A stretch of 64,000 nt of DNA, from positions 558,001-622,000 of the forward strand of contig NZ_JAHUWK010000001.1 of NCBI RefSeq assembly GCF_019219065.1. The letters run 5' to 3'. Shown here piece by piece: positions 1 through 14,181 of this stretch (positions are counted from its first letter, which is position 1; each line of letters starts with the position of its first letter). Source of the stretch: Duganella sp. sic0402. GTDB lineage: Bacteria > Pseudomonadota > Gammaproteobacteria > Burkholderiales > Burkholderiaceae_D. The position numbers and the translations under genes are program-made. The notes under the pieces were generated by a model, which saw nothing but the letters and a program-made list of their open reading frames with translations, searched no databases and was not told the DNA's origin.

Positions 1-954
1 GCCGCGATGGCGCAAGAGGAAACGCCACCCGCCGCCGAGGCGCCCGCCGAAGGGGAGTCGATTTTGCTGGTTGGCCAGCGTCCCGGTCCGGGCTTGTGGA
101 AAGTCAGCAAGGGCGATCACGTTTTGTGGGTGTTCGGCACCTACTCGCCGCTGCCGGAAAAAATGGAGTGGCGCTCGCAGCAGGCAGAGGCCATCCTGGC
201 GCAGTCCCAGGAGTATCTGGCGCCGCCGGGTGCGCGTTTCCACATCGGCTTCTTCAAAGGTTTGACCATGTTGCCGACACTGATAGGCCTGGAGAAAAAT
301 CCCGATGGCGCCACCTTGCAGGAGGTCTTGCCAGCCGATGTCTACGCCCGCTGGCAGCCGCTGAGGGAAAAATACCTGGCTAAGAATAGCGGCATCGAGC
401 GCGAGCGGCCAATCTTTGCCGCGCAAAAATTGTATGAGGCCGGCTTGACGCAGGCTGGCCTGACGCGCGGCTCCGCGGTCAACAAGAAAATCGACGGCAT
501 CGTCAAACAGTACAAAATCAAGACCACGCATACCAGCATCGATCTGGATACCAGCAACGCCCGCGAGGCACTGGGCGATTTCAAGAAGTCGCAATTGGCC
601 GATACCGTGTGCTTCACCAAAACGCTGGATCGCCTGGAGGCCGATCTTGACGCGATGCGGGTGCGCGCCAACGCCTGGGCCAAGGGCGATATCGAAGTGA
701 TCCAGAAACTCAGCTTCCCCGATAACAAAGCCGCTTGCGATGACGCCATGCTGAATGCGGAGTTCGTCAAGAAGCAGCCGGCATTACAGAATGTGAAGGA
801 GCGGGTGCAAACGGCCTGGCTGAGCGCGGCCGAAAAAGCCCTGGATCGCAACACCACCAGCTTCGCTCTGCTCAACATGACCGACATTTTAGGCAGCAAT
901 AGCTATCTGAACGCGCTGAAAGCCAAGGGCTACGAAGTCGTCAGCCCGGATTAA
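1..954 (+). CDS. TraB/GumN family protein, 5' end cut by window edge
   Basis: The frame is open from base 1 to a TAA at 952-954, and the first in-frame ATG (base 7) directly follows two alanine codons. This looks like the end of a signal peptide whose start lies upstream of the window. The visible part (about 317 residues) has the TraB/GumN pattern: a beta strand with VLWVFGTYSPLP near the start, where the family usually has a GT..H motif, then long helices. Members are exported or membrane-linked proteins of uncertain, possibly protease-like, function. The usual GxxH histidine appears to be a tyrosine/serine here, so activity is doubtful. The stop codon overlaps the converging next gene by four bases (TTAA). 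Confidence 0.7.
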   Translation, partial: AAMAQEETPPAAEAPAEGESILLVGQRPGPGLWKVSKGDHVLWVFGTYSPLPEKMEWRSQQAEAILAQSQEYLAPPGARFHIGFFKGLTMLPTLIGLEKNPDGATLQEVLPADVYARWQPLREKYLAKNSGIERERPIFAAQKLYEAGLTQAGLTRGSAVNKKIDGIVKQYKIKTTHTSIDLDTSNAREALGDFKKSQLADTVCFTKTLDRLEADLDAMRVRANAWAKGDIEVIQKLSFPDNKAACDDAMLNAEFVKKQPALQNVKERVQTAWLSAAEKALDRNTTSFALLNMTDILGSNSYLNALKAKGYEVVSPD

Positions 955-2591
955 GCGACTGCCGAAATACCGTACTTGCGCTGGGTGTGGTGATATTGCG
1001 CCGTCAGCACTTCCAGCGACGGATGCGCCGGGTCGAGGCGGCGCATGCGTTCCAGCAGGAAGTGGCATTGCTCGCCCAGCGGCGCTTCCCAGCCCAGGTC
1101 GTCCAGCTGCTTGAGGATGGCCGAGGCGGCGGCCGGCAGCAGCGACATATTGCCCGGCGCCTTGCGCAGTCCGGCATTCAGCGTATCCACCGCCGCACGC
1201 AGGTCGCCGTGTGCGCGCTGGTCGCTGGCGTGCGCCAGCAATTCGTCCACCTGGATCTTGATCTGCTCGCCCATGCCTTGCGCCAGGTCGTGCCGGCCAG
1301 CTTTTTCAAACACTTCCACTGCGTCGTCCATTGAGACGCCGCTTTCGGTATCGTTCATCAGGTTCAGCATCAGGTCGGATGCCTGCTGGTCCAGCTTGAC
1401 GCTCAGACAGCTGTGCACCAGGCCGATTTTCAGACCGGTCGACAGGCCACGGCTGCCGGCCACCGCGTTCACCGCGTTGGTCAGCTCGCTGGCGGCGGCG
1501 CTCAGGTTGCCGGCCATTTCCTGCACCAGCCCGGCGGCGATGGCGCGGCACACGTCCAGATTCGGGCTGCTGCGCAAGGAGCGCTCCATGTCGCGGATTA
1601 CGCCGCTGGCCTGGTTGGCGTCGCCTTTCTTGACCAGCGTTTTGACCAGCTTGACGTGGTCTTCCGGATCGCGGAACTCGGAATACTTGGCCTTGGCCAC
1701 CACCTGCTTGAAGGCTTTCTCGGCCACGCCGACATCGCCGGTTTCAAACGCCACTTCGCCCAGGTGGCGTAGCCGGCGCACCATATGCGGCGAAATCTGC
1801 ACCGCGTCTTCAAGGACTTTCTTGGCCGACTCCTGCTGGCCCAGCGCCTCGTGGGTGCGCGCCAGCAGGTCGTAGGCGGCCATGTAGCGCGGATTCTGCT
1901 CCAGCAGCAGTTGCAGGGTTTCCTGGGCTTCTGCGTATTTGTGCAGGCCGTAGCGGCAGCGTGCCAATCCGAGATGCGCCCAGGCGATGGGGCGGGTCAT
2001 CAGTATCCACAGATAGGCCTGTTCCGCTTCGACCAGATCGGCGATGGAGAACAGCAGCTCGGCGCGCAGGCGGGCGAAATCGATGGCGTAGCGGGGATTT
2101 TTATCCTCGGCCGCCTTGCATTCTGCAATCGCCTTGCGGACATTGCCCATTTCGATGATCTGGTAAATCGGCAGGAACAGCGCGCGCCGGTCCACCGCGC
2201 GGTGGATGCGCTGGAGCAGGGCGTCGACAGTGAACGGTTTCAGCACATAATCGGTCGGCGTCAGCTCGGCCGCGCCAATCACCTTGCCGTACTCGCCTTC
2301 GGAGGTCAGCATGATGAAGATGGTCCACGCCGAAATCAGCTTGTGATGGCGCAGGTCTTCCAGCAGCTGCTGGCCATCCTGGCCGTTCGCCTCGCCGCTG
2401 CCATTGCCCAGGTCGTATTCACACAAAATGATGTCGAACGGCTTTTTCGCCAGCTGGCGTATCGCCGTGCCGGAACTGACCGCATACTCGACCTTGGTGA
2501 TCGACGCCTGGCTCAGCATATTGTGCAGGTTGCCGCGCATGCCCGGATTCGGGTCGACGATCAGCACCGACAAATCGCTATATTCTGCCAT
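951..2591 (-). CDS. Response regulator receiver domain fused to TPR repeats
   Basis: This 546-residue protein has an N-terminal REC domain (about residues 6-130: VLIVDPNPG, then MLTSEG, then YVLKPF with the conserved Lys) followed by roughly 400 residues of helical TPR-type repeats (for example AWAHLGLARCRYGLHKYAEAQ and RHLGEVAFETGDVGVAEKAF). No DNA-binding output domain is visible, so it probably acts by protein-protein contacts. The residue in the position of the phosphorylated Asp (CheY D57) is Glu58 in ILCEYDLG, which would mimic a permanently phosphorylated state unless Asp60 substitutes. The gene stands alone, divergent from purL. Domain calls are firm; the role is unknown. Confidence 0.85.
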   Translation of the reverse strand: MAEYSDLSVLIVDPNPGMRGNLHNMLSQASITKVEYAVSSGTAIRQLAKKPFDIILCEYDLGNGSGEANGQDGQQLLEDLRHHKLISAWTIFIMLTSEGEYGKVIGAAELTPTDYVLKPFTVDALLQRIHRAVDRRALFLPIYQIIEMGNVRKAIAECKAAEDKNPRYAIDFARLRAELLFSIADLVEAEQAYLWILMTRPIAWAHLGLARCRYGLHKYAEAQETLQLLLEQNPRYMAAYDLLARTHEALGQQESAKKVLEDAVQISPHMVRRLRHLGEVAFETGDVGVAEKAFKQVVAKAKYSEFRDPEDHVKLVKTLVKKGDANQASGVIRDMERSLRSSPNLDVCRAIAAGLVQEMAGNLSAAASELTNAVNAVAGSRGLSTGLKIGLVHSCLSVKLDQQASDLMLNLMNDTESGVSMDDAVEVFEKAGRHDLAQGMGEQIKIQVDELLAHASDQRAHGDLRAAVDTLNAGLRKAPGNMSLLPAAASAILKQLDDLGWEAPLGEQCHFLLERMRRLDPAHPSLEVLTAQYHHTQRKYGISAVA

Positions 2592-2724
2592 TGTTCACCA
2601 CGAAAGCTAAGATTTGCTCAGCATACTCCATGGCAAATCAAAATACCTGCTTTTCCGCTCAAAATGTTGCTTCCATGGCAGCTTTTGCTTGGTAGAGACA
2701 CTATATAGCAACGCTGATAGCGGG

Positions 2725-2730
2725 TATAAT
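2725..2730 (+). promoter_or_regulatory. Probable -10 element of the purL promoter
   Basis: A perfect TATAAT lies about 88 bases upstream of the purL start. I find no convincing -35 hexamer at 16-18 bases, so an activator or a weak -35 would be needed. It would give a leader of about 80 nt. Confidence 0.4.
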
Positions 2731-2817
2731 GTCGGCAAAGGAAAATCTGCAAGACCAGTATCTCGTGCCTCATTCCCCTTTAAACCGCAGCCTAGCTGCA
2801 TCAACTATCTTCCAACC

Positions 2818-6867
<4,050 letters not shown>

Positions 6868-6868
6868 T

Positions 6869-7546
6869 TTATCCGAGGTGTTTATTTGCCTCACGGAAGG
6901 AGAGCGGCGCAAGCCGCTCTTTTTCTTTGTGGGTAAATAATCGGACTGTCTCTGGCGCATGCCGGGCATAATCCCTTAAGGCCCAGCCGATGGCTTTTTG
7001 AATAAAGAATTCTTTTTCGTGCGCAAGTGTCAGGCAGTCATTAAACAAGCGCTGCTCGTCGGTTTGATCGCGCCAGCCCAATTGATGTAATAGCGCGATG
7101 CGGCGTATCCACATATTATTATCGTGCAGCGCCTGGTCCATATAATCGTGCTGATGGCGTAATATGTCGCCAATAATGCCCGCCATTGCGTCGACTGTAT
7201 CCCACCATGGTTTATCGGCCACCAGCGTAAATAATTCTGGAATATCGGCTGATGTTAATTCCTTCCAGTGTATCGCCAGCATGTCCAGTGCCACGTACTG
7301 ATATTCGCGCTGCGGCTGCAACCACAGTGCACCGGCATGCGCTAGCAGTGCTGAAGCGCCAGCGCCTTTCAAGCCGCTCAGCAGCGGTTTGCCGGCTGCG
7401 CGGCGCTGCGGCGTGCCGACGCCGAGGACGTCGAATTGGTCGCGCATGTAGGCGCGCATGGCTGGTGCGCGGTGCGGATCCGCGGCAGAGGTAAGGGCGC
7501 TGCTTAGCCCTGGCAGGAAGGCAGGATGTATGCTGGCTGTTGGCAT
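6869..7546 (-). CDS. AlkD-like DNA alkylation repair protein
   Basis: This 225-residue all-helical protein matches the AlkD family of HEAT-like DNA glycosylases that remove bulky or cationic alkylated bases. The catalytic-site pattern is visible as WWDTVD at residues 114-119 (Asp116 corresponds to the family's catalytic Asp). The C-terminal block EFFIQKAIGWALRDYA, also typical of the family, is present. It converges on purL with only one base between the stop codons, and the last 20 codons contain the purL terminator hairpin. The upstream parvulin terminator lies just before its start, so it should have its own promoter. Confidence 0.9.
   Translation of the reverse strand: MPTASIHPAFLPGLSSALTSAADPHRAPAMRAYMRDQFDVLGVGTPQRRAAGKPLLSGLKGAGASALLAHAGALWLQPQREYQYVALDMLAIHWKELTSADIPELFTLVADKPWWDTVDAMAGIIGDILRHQHDYMDQALHDNNMWIRRIALLHQLGWRDQTDEQRLFNDCLTLAHEKEFFIQKAIGWALRDYARHAPETVRLFTHKEKERLAPLSFREANKHLG
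6901..6928 (+). terminator. Rho-independent terminator of purL
   Basis: A perfect 8-bp stem (AGAGCGGC / GCCGCTCT, 4-nt loop) is followed by TTTTCTTT, 34 bases after the purL stop. It lies wholly within the coding sequence of the converging AlkD-like gene, where it encodes part of KEKERLAPLS. Confidence 0.85.
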
Positions 7547-7578
7547 GATTGTGCTGGTTTCTGGCAGGTGACGGACGT

Positions 7579-7607
7579 AAAAAAAGCGCCTGCATGCAGG
7601 CGCTTTT
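7579..7607 (-). terminator. Terminator of the first parvulin gene
   Basis: An 18-bp perfect palindrome (GCGCCTG stem, CATG loop) at 7586-7603, flanked by A and T runs, lies 16 bases past the parvulin stop. Read on the minus strand it ends in seven T residues. It could work in both directions. Confidence 0.85.
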
Positions 7608-7622
7608 ATGAGCTCATCCAGC

Positions 7623-8399
7623 TTACTGGATCTTGGCTTTTTTCAGCAGCTCTTCGCGGTAGGCGGCGATTTTGCGCTGTTGCAGGGCTTCGGCGACCTG
7701 GCCTTTGACTTCAGCCAGCGGCGGCAGCTGGGTTGGGCGCGATTCTTCCAGTTTGATGACGTGGAAACCGAATTCGGTTTTCACTGGGGTCTGGGTGATT
7801 TCACCGTTTTTCAGTGCGATCATGGCGTCGGCAAATGGTTTAACCAGTTTGCCTGGAGTCATCCAGCCCAGATCGCCGCCATTATTGGCGGAACCGTCTT
7901 TCGATACTTTGGCCAGCTCTTCGAATTTACCGCCGGCTTTGAGCTTCGCGATAATATCTTTGGCTTCCTGTTCGGTGGCAACCAGAATATGACGCGAGTG
8001 ATATTCGGTTGGGCCGACAGCAGCTTTATACTTGTCGTATTCAGCCTGGATTTCAGCATCTTTTACCGGGTTTTTCTTGACGTAATCCGCCAGCATCGCA
8101 TTGATGGTAATGCTTTGACGGGCGTTATCAATCGCTGCGGTGACTTCCGGCTTTTTACCGTAGCCTTGTTTATCGGCTTCTTGCAGCATGACTTCGCGGC
8201 TGATCAGCTCTTTCTTGACCATGTCGCGCAGCTGCGGCGAATCTGGTTGCTGGCCCTGGGCGACAACTTGTTTGACCATTTGATCAACCTTGGCGGCTGG
8301 AATCGCTTTGCCGTTCACGGTGGCGGCGTTCTGCGCAAAAGCTGGTGCTGCCACGACAGCGATCAGGGCTAACATCAGACGGGCTGGCTTCAACATCAT
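7623..8399 (-). CDS. Periplasmic parvulin-type peptidyl-prolyl isomerase (copy 1)
   Basis: This 258-residue protein starts with a signal peptide ending APAFAQ, then a SurA/PrsA-like helical N-terminal region, and a PpiC rotamase domain at about residues 125-225 (HSRHILVATEQEAKDI, GGDLGWM, FGFHVIKLE). It should assist folding of exported proteins in the periplasm. It is the same length as, and very similar to, the neighbouring gene at 8492-9268, so the two are a tandem duplication. Each has its own Shine-Dalgarno (AAGGA here) and its own terminator, so they are probably expressed separately. Confidence 0.93.
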   Translation of the reverse strand: MMLKPARLMLALIAVVAAPAFAQNAATVNGKAIPAAKVDQMVKQVVAQGQQPDSPQLRDMVKKELISREVMLQEADKQGYGKKPEVTAAIDNARQSITINAMLADYVKKNPVKDAEIQAEYDKYKAAVGPTEYHSRHILVATEQEAKDIIAKLKAGGKFEELAKVSKDGSANNGGDLGWMTPGKLVKPFADAMIALKNGEITQTPVKTEFGFHVIKLEESRPTQLPPLAEVKGQVAEALQQRKIAAYREELLKKAKIQ

Positions 8400-8453
8400 T
8401 ATTTAAATCCTTAAAAAATTACACTCTGAAGGTGCATCATACCAACGCAGAAT

Positions 8454-8479
8454 CAAAAACGGCGCCCCGCAGGGCGCCG
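8454..8479 (-). terminator. Terminator between the two parvulin genes
   Basis: An 8-bp stem (CGGCGCCC / GGGCGCCG, loop CGCA) at 8460-8479 is followed on the minus strand by a run of T residues. It lies 13 bases past the second parvulin stop. Confidence 0.85.
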
Positions 8480-8491
8480 CCTTTCATAACA

Positions 8492-9268
8492 TTACTGCAC
8501 TTTTGCTTTCTTTACCAGTTCTTCCTGATAAGCTTGTACTTTCTTCTGTACCAGCGCTTCAGCAACTTGCGGCTTCACTTCTTCCAGGGTAGGCAGTTTG
8601 GCCTGACGGATATCGTCCACTTTGATCACGTGGAAGCCGTTCGGGGTCTGCACTGGCTTCTCGGTGACCTGGCCTTTTTGCAGGGCCACGAATGCTTGCG
8701 AGAACACTGGTGGGAAGGACGAAGGCGAAGCCCAGTCCAGATCGCCGCCGTTGGCTGCCGAGCCGGTGTCTTTCGACTGCTTGGCCAGGTCTTCAAACTT
8801 GGCGCCGCCCTTGATCTTGGCGATCACGTCGTTGGCTTCCGCTTCGGTGCCCAGCAGGATGTGGCGAACGTGGTATTCCTTGTCGCCAGCCTGAGCGACG
8901 AATTTGTCGTATTCAGCCTTGATGTCGGCGTCCGACACTGGGTTTTTCTTGACGTACTCTGCCAGCAGGGCGTTGACCATGATGGCTTGGCGGGCGTTTT
9001 CGATCGCAGCCTTGACGTCGGCGTTCTTGGCGTAACCTTGCTTGTCGGCTTCCTGCACCAGCACTTCGCGGCTGATCAGGTCCTTCTTGATCAGTTCACG
9101 CAGTTGCGGCGAGTCAGGTTGCTGGCCTTGGGCCACAACTTGCTTAACGACGGCCTCTACGCGCGAGGTTGGGATCGCCTTGCCATTAACAACGGCAACG
9201 TTTTGCGCAAAAGCTGGTACAGCGACAACGAGAAGTGCAATCAGCAACTTGGCTGGCTTGAAAGTCAT
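8492..9268 (-). CDS. Periplasmic parvulin-type peptidyl-prolyl isomerase (copy 2)
   Basis: This 258-residue paralogue of the adjacent gene has a signal peptide (VPAFAQ), the SurA-like N-terminal region and a PpiC domain (HVRHILLGTEAEANDVI, GGDLDWAS, NGFHVIKVD). I chose the ATG at 9268 because it is preceded by AGGA and begins the signal peptide MTFKPAKLLIALL; the upstream open frame adds a charged stretch unlike a signal sequence. It follows bolA and yciB on the same strand, an order often kept in Burkholderiales. The likely substrates are outer-membrane or secreted proteins. Confidence 0.93.
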   Translation of the reverse strand: MTFKPAKLLIALLVVAVPAFAQNVAVVNGKAIPTSRVEAVVKQVVAQGQQPDSPQLRELIKKDLISREVLVQEADKQGYAKNADVKAAIENARQAIMVNALLAEYVKKNPVSDADIKAEYDKFVAQAGDKEYHVRHILLGTEAEANDVIAKIKGGAKFEDLAKQSKDTGSAANGGDLDWASPSSFPPVFSQAFVALQKGQVTEKPVQTPNGFHVIKVDDIRQAKLPTLEEVKPQVAEALVQKKVQAYQEELVKKAKVQ

Positions 9269-9360
9269 TATTAATTCCTGTAAGGGGAAAGTTTTAGCGA
9301 ATTTAACTTGGACGGCTATGTCTTCATTATTTTTAAAAGCCGATAAAGGCGACGCCGGCA

Positions 9361-9642
9361 TCAAGCTTCCGACGGAGCCAATGCCGTAATGGCCAATGCA
9401 TGAATTTCTTTATGCATCATATCGTGCACAGAATCATACACGAGTCGATGTCGCGTGACGAGTTTAAGGCCCTCGAATTGTAACGAAACAATTCTGACGT
9501 TGTAGTGCCCGCCGCCAGAGGCCGCGCCGGCGTGCCCGGCGTGGGATGCGGAATCGTCTTCCAGCACCAGTTCAACGGGCGCCAGCTTGGCTTCCAGGGC
9601 GGCGCGGATGCGGGCCAGCCGGGTATCTTGAATCTGGTTCAT
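9361..9642 (-). CDS. BolA family protein
   Basis: This 93-residue protein has the BolA alpha-beta fold with the signature VTRHRLVYDSVHDMM followed by IHALAI. BolA proteins pair with monothiol glutaredoxins in Fe-S cluster handling and can influence stress and cell-shape genes. A glycine/histidine-rich insertion (SHAGHAGAASGGGHYN) sits in the loop where Fe-S ligands are usually found. The start overlaps the end of yciB by four bases, indicating translational coupling. Confidence 0.93.
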   Translation of the reverse strand: MNQIQDTRLARIRAALEAKLAPVELVLEDDSASHAGHAGAASGGGHYNVRIVSLQFEGLKLVTRHRLVYDSVHDMMHKEIHALAITALAPSEA

Positions 9643-10268
9643 GCCTGGTCCTTCATATGGCGCGACAAATACACGGTCTGGCCGATAATAAATACAAACA
9701 TGATGCCGGTCACGCCAAAGGTTTTGAAATTGACCCAGGCGTCGGTATCGCCTTTAAACAGCACAAAGGCCAGATACCAGTTCAGCGCGCCCATGATGGC
9801 AAAGAAAATCACCCATGCCATATTCAGCCGCGACCAGATCTGGTCCGGCAATTGGATAATTTCCTGCATCGACTGGCGCATCAGGTTCTTCTTGAACAGC
9901 CAATCACTGACCAGCAGGCCGACCGCGAACGCCCAGTACAAAATACTCAGCTTCCACTTGATGAACACTTCGTCATGCAGGTAAATGGTCAGGCCGCCGA
10001 AGACGGTGAACAGTACCAGCGTCACCCACAGGGTGCCGGTGACTTTCTGCTTGCGCAGCTTCAGCCAGCCGATCTGGCCGACCGTGGCCAGGATGCCGAT
10101 CACCGTGGCCAGCACGATCGGCGATTGGTCGGCGGTAACCGAACCGCCGGACACCACGCCGCTCATATAAGTGTTGATGAAGTGCTGGGCAGCTTCTTCA
10201 TTGCCGCCGGCAATTTTATAGGCGACGAAGAAGCAAATGACGGGGAGCCAATCGAACAGGAATTTCAT
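9639..10268 (-). CDS. yciB: Inner membrane protein YciB / septation protein A
   Basis: This 209-residue, five- to six-segment membrane protein begins MKFLFDWLPVICFFVAY and contains the family block PLVLATVIGI-like SPIVLATVIGILATV, TVFGGLTIYLHDEVFIKWKLSI and QTVYLSRHM near the end. YciB (IspA/IspZ) is tied to cell envelope synthesis and division in enterobacteria. It lies between msrB and bolA and is coupled to bolA by a four-base overlap. Confidence 0.94.
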   Translation of the reverse strand: MKFLFDWLPVICFFVAYKIAGGNEEAAQHFINTYMSGVVSGGSVTADQSPIVLATVIGILATVGQIGWLKLRKQKVTGTLWVTLVLFTVFGGLTIYLHDEVFIKWKLSILYWAFAVGLLVSDWLFKKNLMRQSMQEIIQLPDQIWSRLNMAWVIFFAIMGALNWYLAFVLFKGDTDAWVNFKTFGVTGIMFVFIIGQTVYLSRHMKDQA

Positions 10269-10291
10269 GATCTCTTTATTAGTATGGTGGG

Positions 10292-10690
10292 TCAGTCTTC
10301 AGGATCGAAGCGCAGCGACGCCGAGTTAATGCAATAGCGCAAACCGGTTGGCGGCGGACCATCCGGGAATACATGTCCCAGGTGCGCGTCGCACACACCG
10401 CAAATGGTTTCGGTGCGCAGCATACCATGGGAGCGGTCGACTTTTTCCACCACATTGGCCGGATCGATCGGTTCAAAGTAGCTCGGCCAGCCGCAGCCGG
10501 AATCAAACTTGGTGTCGGAACGGAACAGCGGCGTGTTGCAGCACACGCAGGTGTAGATCCCGTGCTCATGATGATCCCAGAACTTGCCGGTAAAGGCGCG
10601 TTCGGTGGCGGCGTGGCGCGTAACCTGATATTCCATCGGATCGAGTTCGGCGCGCCATTCGGCGTCGGTTTTGACAACTTTATTGCTCAT
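10292..10690 (-). CDS. msrB: Peptide-methionine (R)-S-oxide reductase
   Basis: This 132-residue enzyme reduces methionine-R-sulfoxide in proteins using thioredoxin. All key residues are present: zinc ligands Cys48/Cys51 and Cys97/Cys100, the catalytic Cys120 in [10 protein letters not shown], and the likely resolving Cys66 in [10 protein letters not shown]. It is 23 bases upstream of yciB on the same strand and 15 bases after selO, so these redox-related genes may share a transcript. Confidence 0.96.
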   Translation of the reverse strand: MSNKVVKTDAEWRAELDPMEYQVTRHAATERAFTGKFWDHHEHGIYTCVCCNTPLFRSDTKFDSGCGWPSYFEPIDPANVVEKVDRSHGMLRTETICGVCDAHLGHVFPDGPPPTGLRYCINSASLRFDPED

Positions 10691-10704
10691 GGCTTATTTC
10701 TCGC

Positions 10705-12165
10705 TTAAGAAGAACAGCTGACCTCTAAATGGCTTGCCCAGTCCGGCGGCAAGGCGGCGTAGTGTTCGTGCTCGGGCTGTTCGTCATAGGGGCGCTGCAA
10801 GACCTTCAGCAGACGCTCCACTTCGGAAAAGTCCTTATTTTGCGCCTTTTCAATGGCCACTTGAGCCAGATAGTTTCGCAGCACGTATTTGGGGTTGGTT
10901 TGATTCATCGCAAGCGTGCGCGCCGCGTCGTCGCTGGCCTCGGCGCGCAAGCGGGCGCGGTAGCGTTCGGCCCAGGCGTCGAAGGCCGCACGCTCGATGA
11001 ACAGGTCGCGCAGCGGCGCGTCGCCACTGGCGTCGGCGGCGCGCATGCCGCTCAGGCGGCGGAAGAATAGCGTGAAATCAACACCCGGCAGGATGCTGAA
11101 CAGCTCGTCCACCAGTGCGCGGTCCTCCTCGGCGTGCTGGTCCAGCATGCTCAGGCCCAGCTTGGCGTGCAGCAGCGTGTCGATGCTGGCGGCGAAGGCC
11201 GGCTGGTAGACATCCAGCGCCGCCTGGGTGGCCTCGACTTCGCCGATCAGCGGCAGCAGCGCCTGCGCCAGCGCATAGCAGTTCCAGTGGCCGACCTGCG
11301 GCTGGTTGGCGTAGGAGTAGCGGCCTTGCTGGTCGGTGTGGTTGCAGATGTGGTTGGCGTCGAAGGCTTCCATGAAGCCATAGGGGCCGTAATCCAGCGT
11401 CAGGCCGAGGATGGACATATTGTCGGTGTTCATCACGCCATGCATGAAGCCGACAGCCTGCCAGTGCGCGATCATGTGCGCGGTGCGGCGCGTGACTTCC
11501 TCCAGCAGCGCTGCGTAGGGATTGTTTGCCTCGCGCAGCGCCGGGTAAAAGCGGTCGATGACGTAATCGGCCAGGATCTTGAGCTCATCGTTGCGTTTGC
11601 GGTTGTACCAATGCTCGAACGAGCCGAAGCGCACGAAGCTGGGCGCCATGCGCACCACCACCGCCGAGGTTTCGACGCTTTCGCGCATCACGCCCTGGTC
11701 CGAGCCGGCCACCGCCAGCGCGCGCGAGGTGGGGATGCCCAGCGCGTGCATGGCTTCCGAGCACAGGAATTCGCGGATCGACGAGCGCAGCACGGCGCGC
11801 CCGTCGCCCATGCGCGAGTAGGGCGTCAGGCCGGCGCCTTTCCATTGCAGCTCCATCGGTCCTTCGGCCGTGGCGACGTCGCCAAACAGGATGGCGCGGC
11901 CGTCGCCCAGCTGGCCCGCCCACACGCCGAACTGGTGGCCGGAATACACGGCGGCCAGCGGCTGCGCGCGCTCCGGCACGGCATTGCCGATCAGGATGTC
12001 AAGGCTGGCGGCAAGGTCTTCCGGCGTCAGCCCTATCATCTGCGCGGCCGGTTCGCTGACGCCCACCAGGTAAGGCGAGGGCAGCGGGGTTGGCATCAAA
12101 CGGGTGTAGAAAGCAGGTGGCAGGGACGCGAAAGAATTGTTCAGCGGCAGTTTGGCGGCAGTGAT
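10705..12165 (-). CDS. selO: SelO (YdiU) protein adenylyltransferase, start codon uncertain
   Basis: SelO is a kinase-fold enzyme that transfers AMP to proteins and is linked to redox control. The family blocks are all present: [51 protein letters not shown] and [16 protein letters not shown]. The conserved N-terminal block [16 protein letters not shown] lies in frame upstream of the first canonical start codons (TTG 12099, ATG 12096), yet no ATG, GTG or TTG occurs between it and the in-frame stop at 12184-12186. The best-placed start is an ATC at 12163-12165, six bases after a GGAG, giving 486 residues. A start at 12099 would remove the conserved block. Confidence 0.85.
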   Translation of the reverse strand: MTAAKLPLNNSFASLPPAFYTRLMPTPLPSPYLVGVSEPAAQMIGLTPEDLAASLDILIGNAVPERAQPLAAVYSGHQFGVWAGQLGDGRAILFGDVATAEGPMELQWKGAGLTPYSRMGDGRAVLRSSIREFLCSEAMHALGIPTSRALAVAGSDQGVMRESVETSAVVVRMAPSFVRFGSFEHWYNRKRNDELKILADYVIDRFYPALREANNPYAALLEEVTRRTAHMIAHWQAVGFMHGVMNTDNMSILGLTLDYGPYGFMEAFDANHICNHTDQQGRYSYANQPQVGHWNCYALAQALLPLIGEVEATQAALDVYQPAFAASIDTLLHAKLGLSMLDQHAEEDRALVDELFSILPGVDFTLFFRRLSGMRAADASGDAPLRDLFIERAAFDAWAERYRARLRAEASDDAARTLAMNQTNPKYVLRNYLAQVAIEKAQNKDFSEVERLLKVLQRPYDEQPEHEHYAALPPDWASHLEVSCSS

Positions 12166-12300
12166 GATGTACTCCAGAGTGTCTTAGGCTAGGATTTTAC
12201 CGCAGCGGGCGGATGTGGCAGTGCAGCATAAAAAACCGTTGACGCTGCGCGCGCCGAGCCGCCACACTCGGGCCACAATACCAGCGCACACGGAGACCGC

Positions 12301-13932
<1,632 letters not shown>

Positions 13933-13958
13933 TTTCCCTCTCTCTAAAGCAAGAGTCC

Positions 13959-13979
13959 GGCCACGCGCGGGGCCTTTTT
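13959..13979 (+). terminator. Weak terminator after the acyl-CoA ligase
   Basis: A short GGCC / GGCC stem with an 8-nt loop is followed by five T residues, 27 bases past the stop. The stem is only four pairs, so the call is tentative. Confidence 0.35.
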
Positions 13980-14024
13980 GTTGCCGCTCGGCATGAAACT
14001 GGATTCATTTCACAAATAAACTGT

Positions 14025-14053
14025 TTGACTGCTAACGACTTCGCCGCTACATT
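14025..14053 (+). promoter_or_regulatory. Sigma-70-type promoter of the chemoreceptor gene
   Basis: TTGACT (14025-14030) and TACATT (14048-14053) are separated by exactly 17 bases and lie about 130 bases upstream of the receptor start. The long leader between them holds no element I recognise. Confidence 0.5.
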
Positions 14054-14181
14054 ATTGCCCTACGGCACTTTTAAGGCCACTCCGGCCAACCCAGGCGCGC
14101 ACCCCGGTTAGCATCACCAGTCCCGGCGATAGATAGCTATTCGACACGCTCCCGGTTTATCCTATAGAACGAGAAAACGAT

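Noticed and set aside
14054..14181. A riboswitch in the leader of the chemoreceptor gene
   Set aside because: The leader is long and GC-rich but does not show the conserved cores of c-di-GMP, fluoride or other riboswitches that I know.
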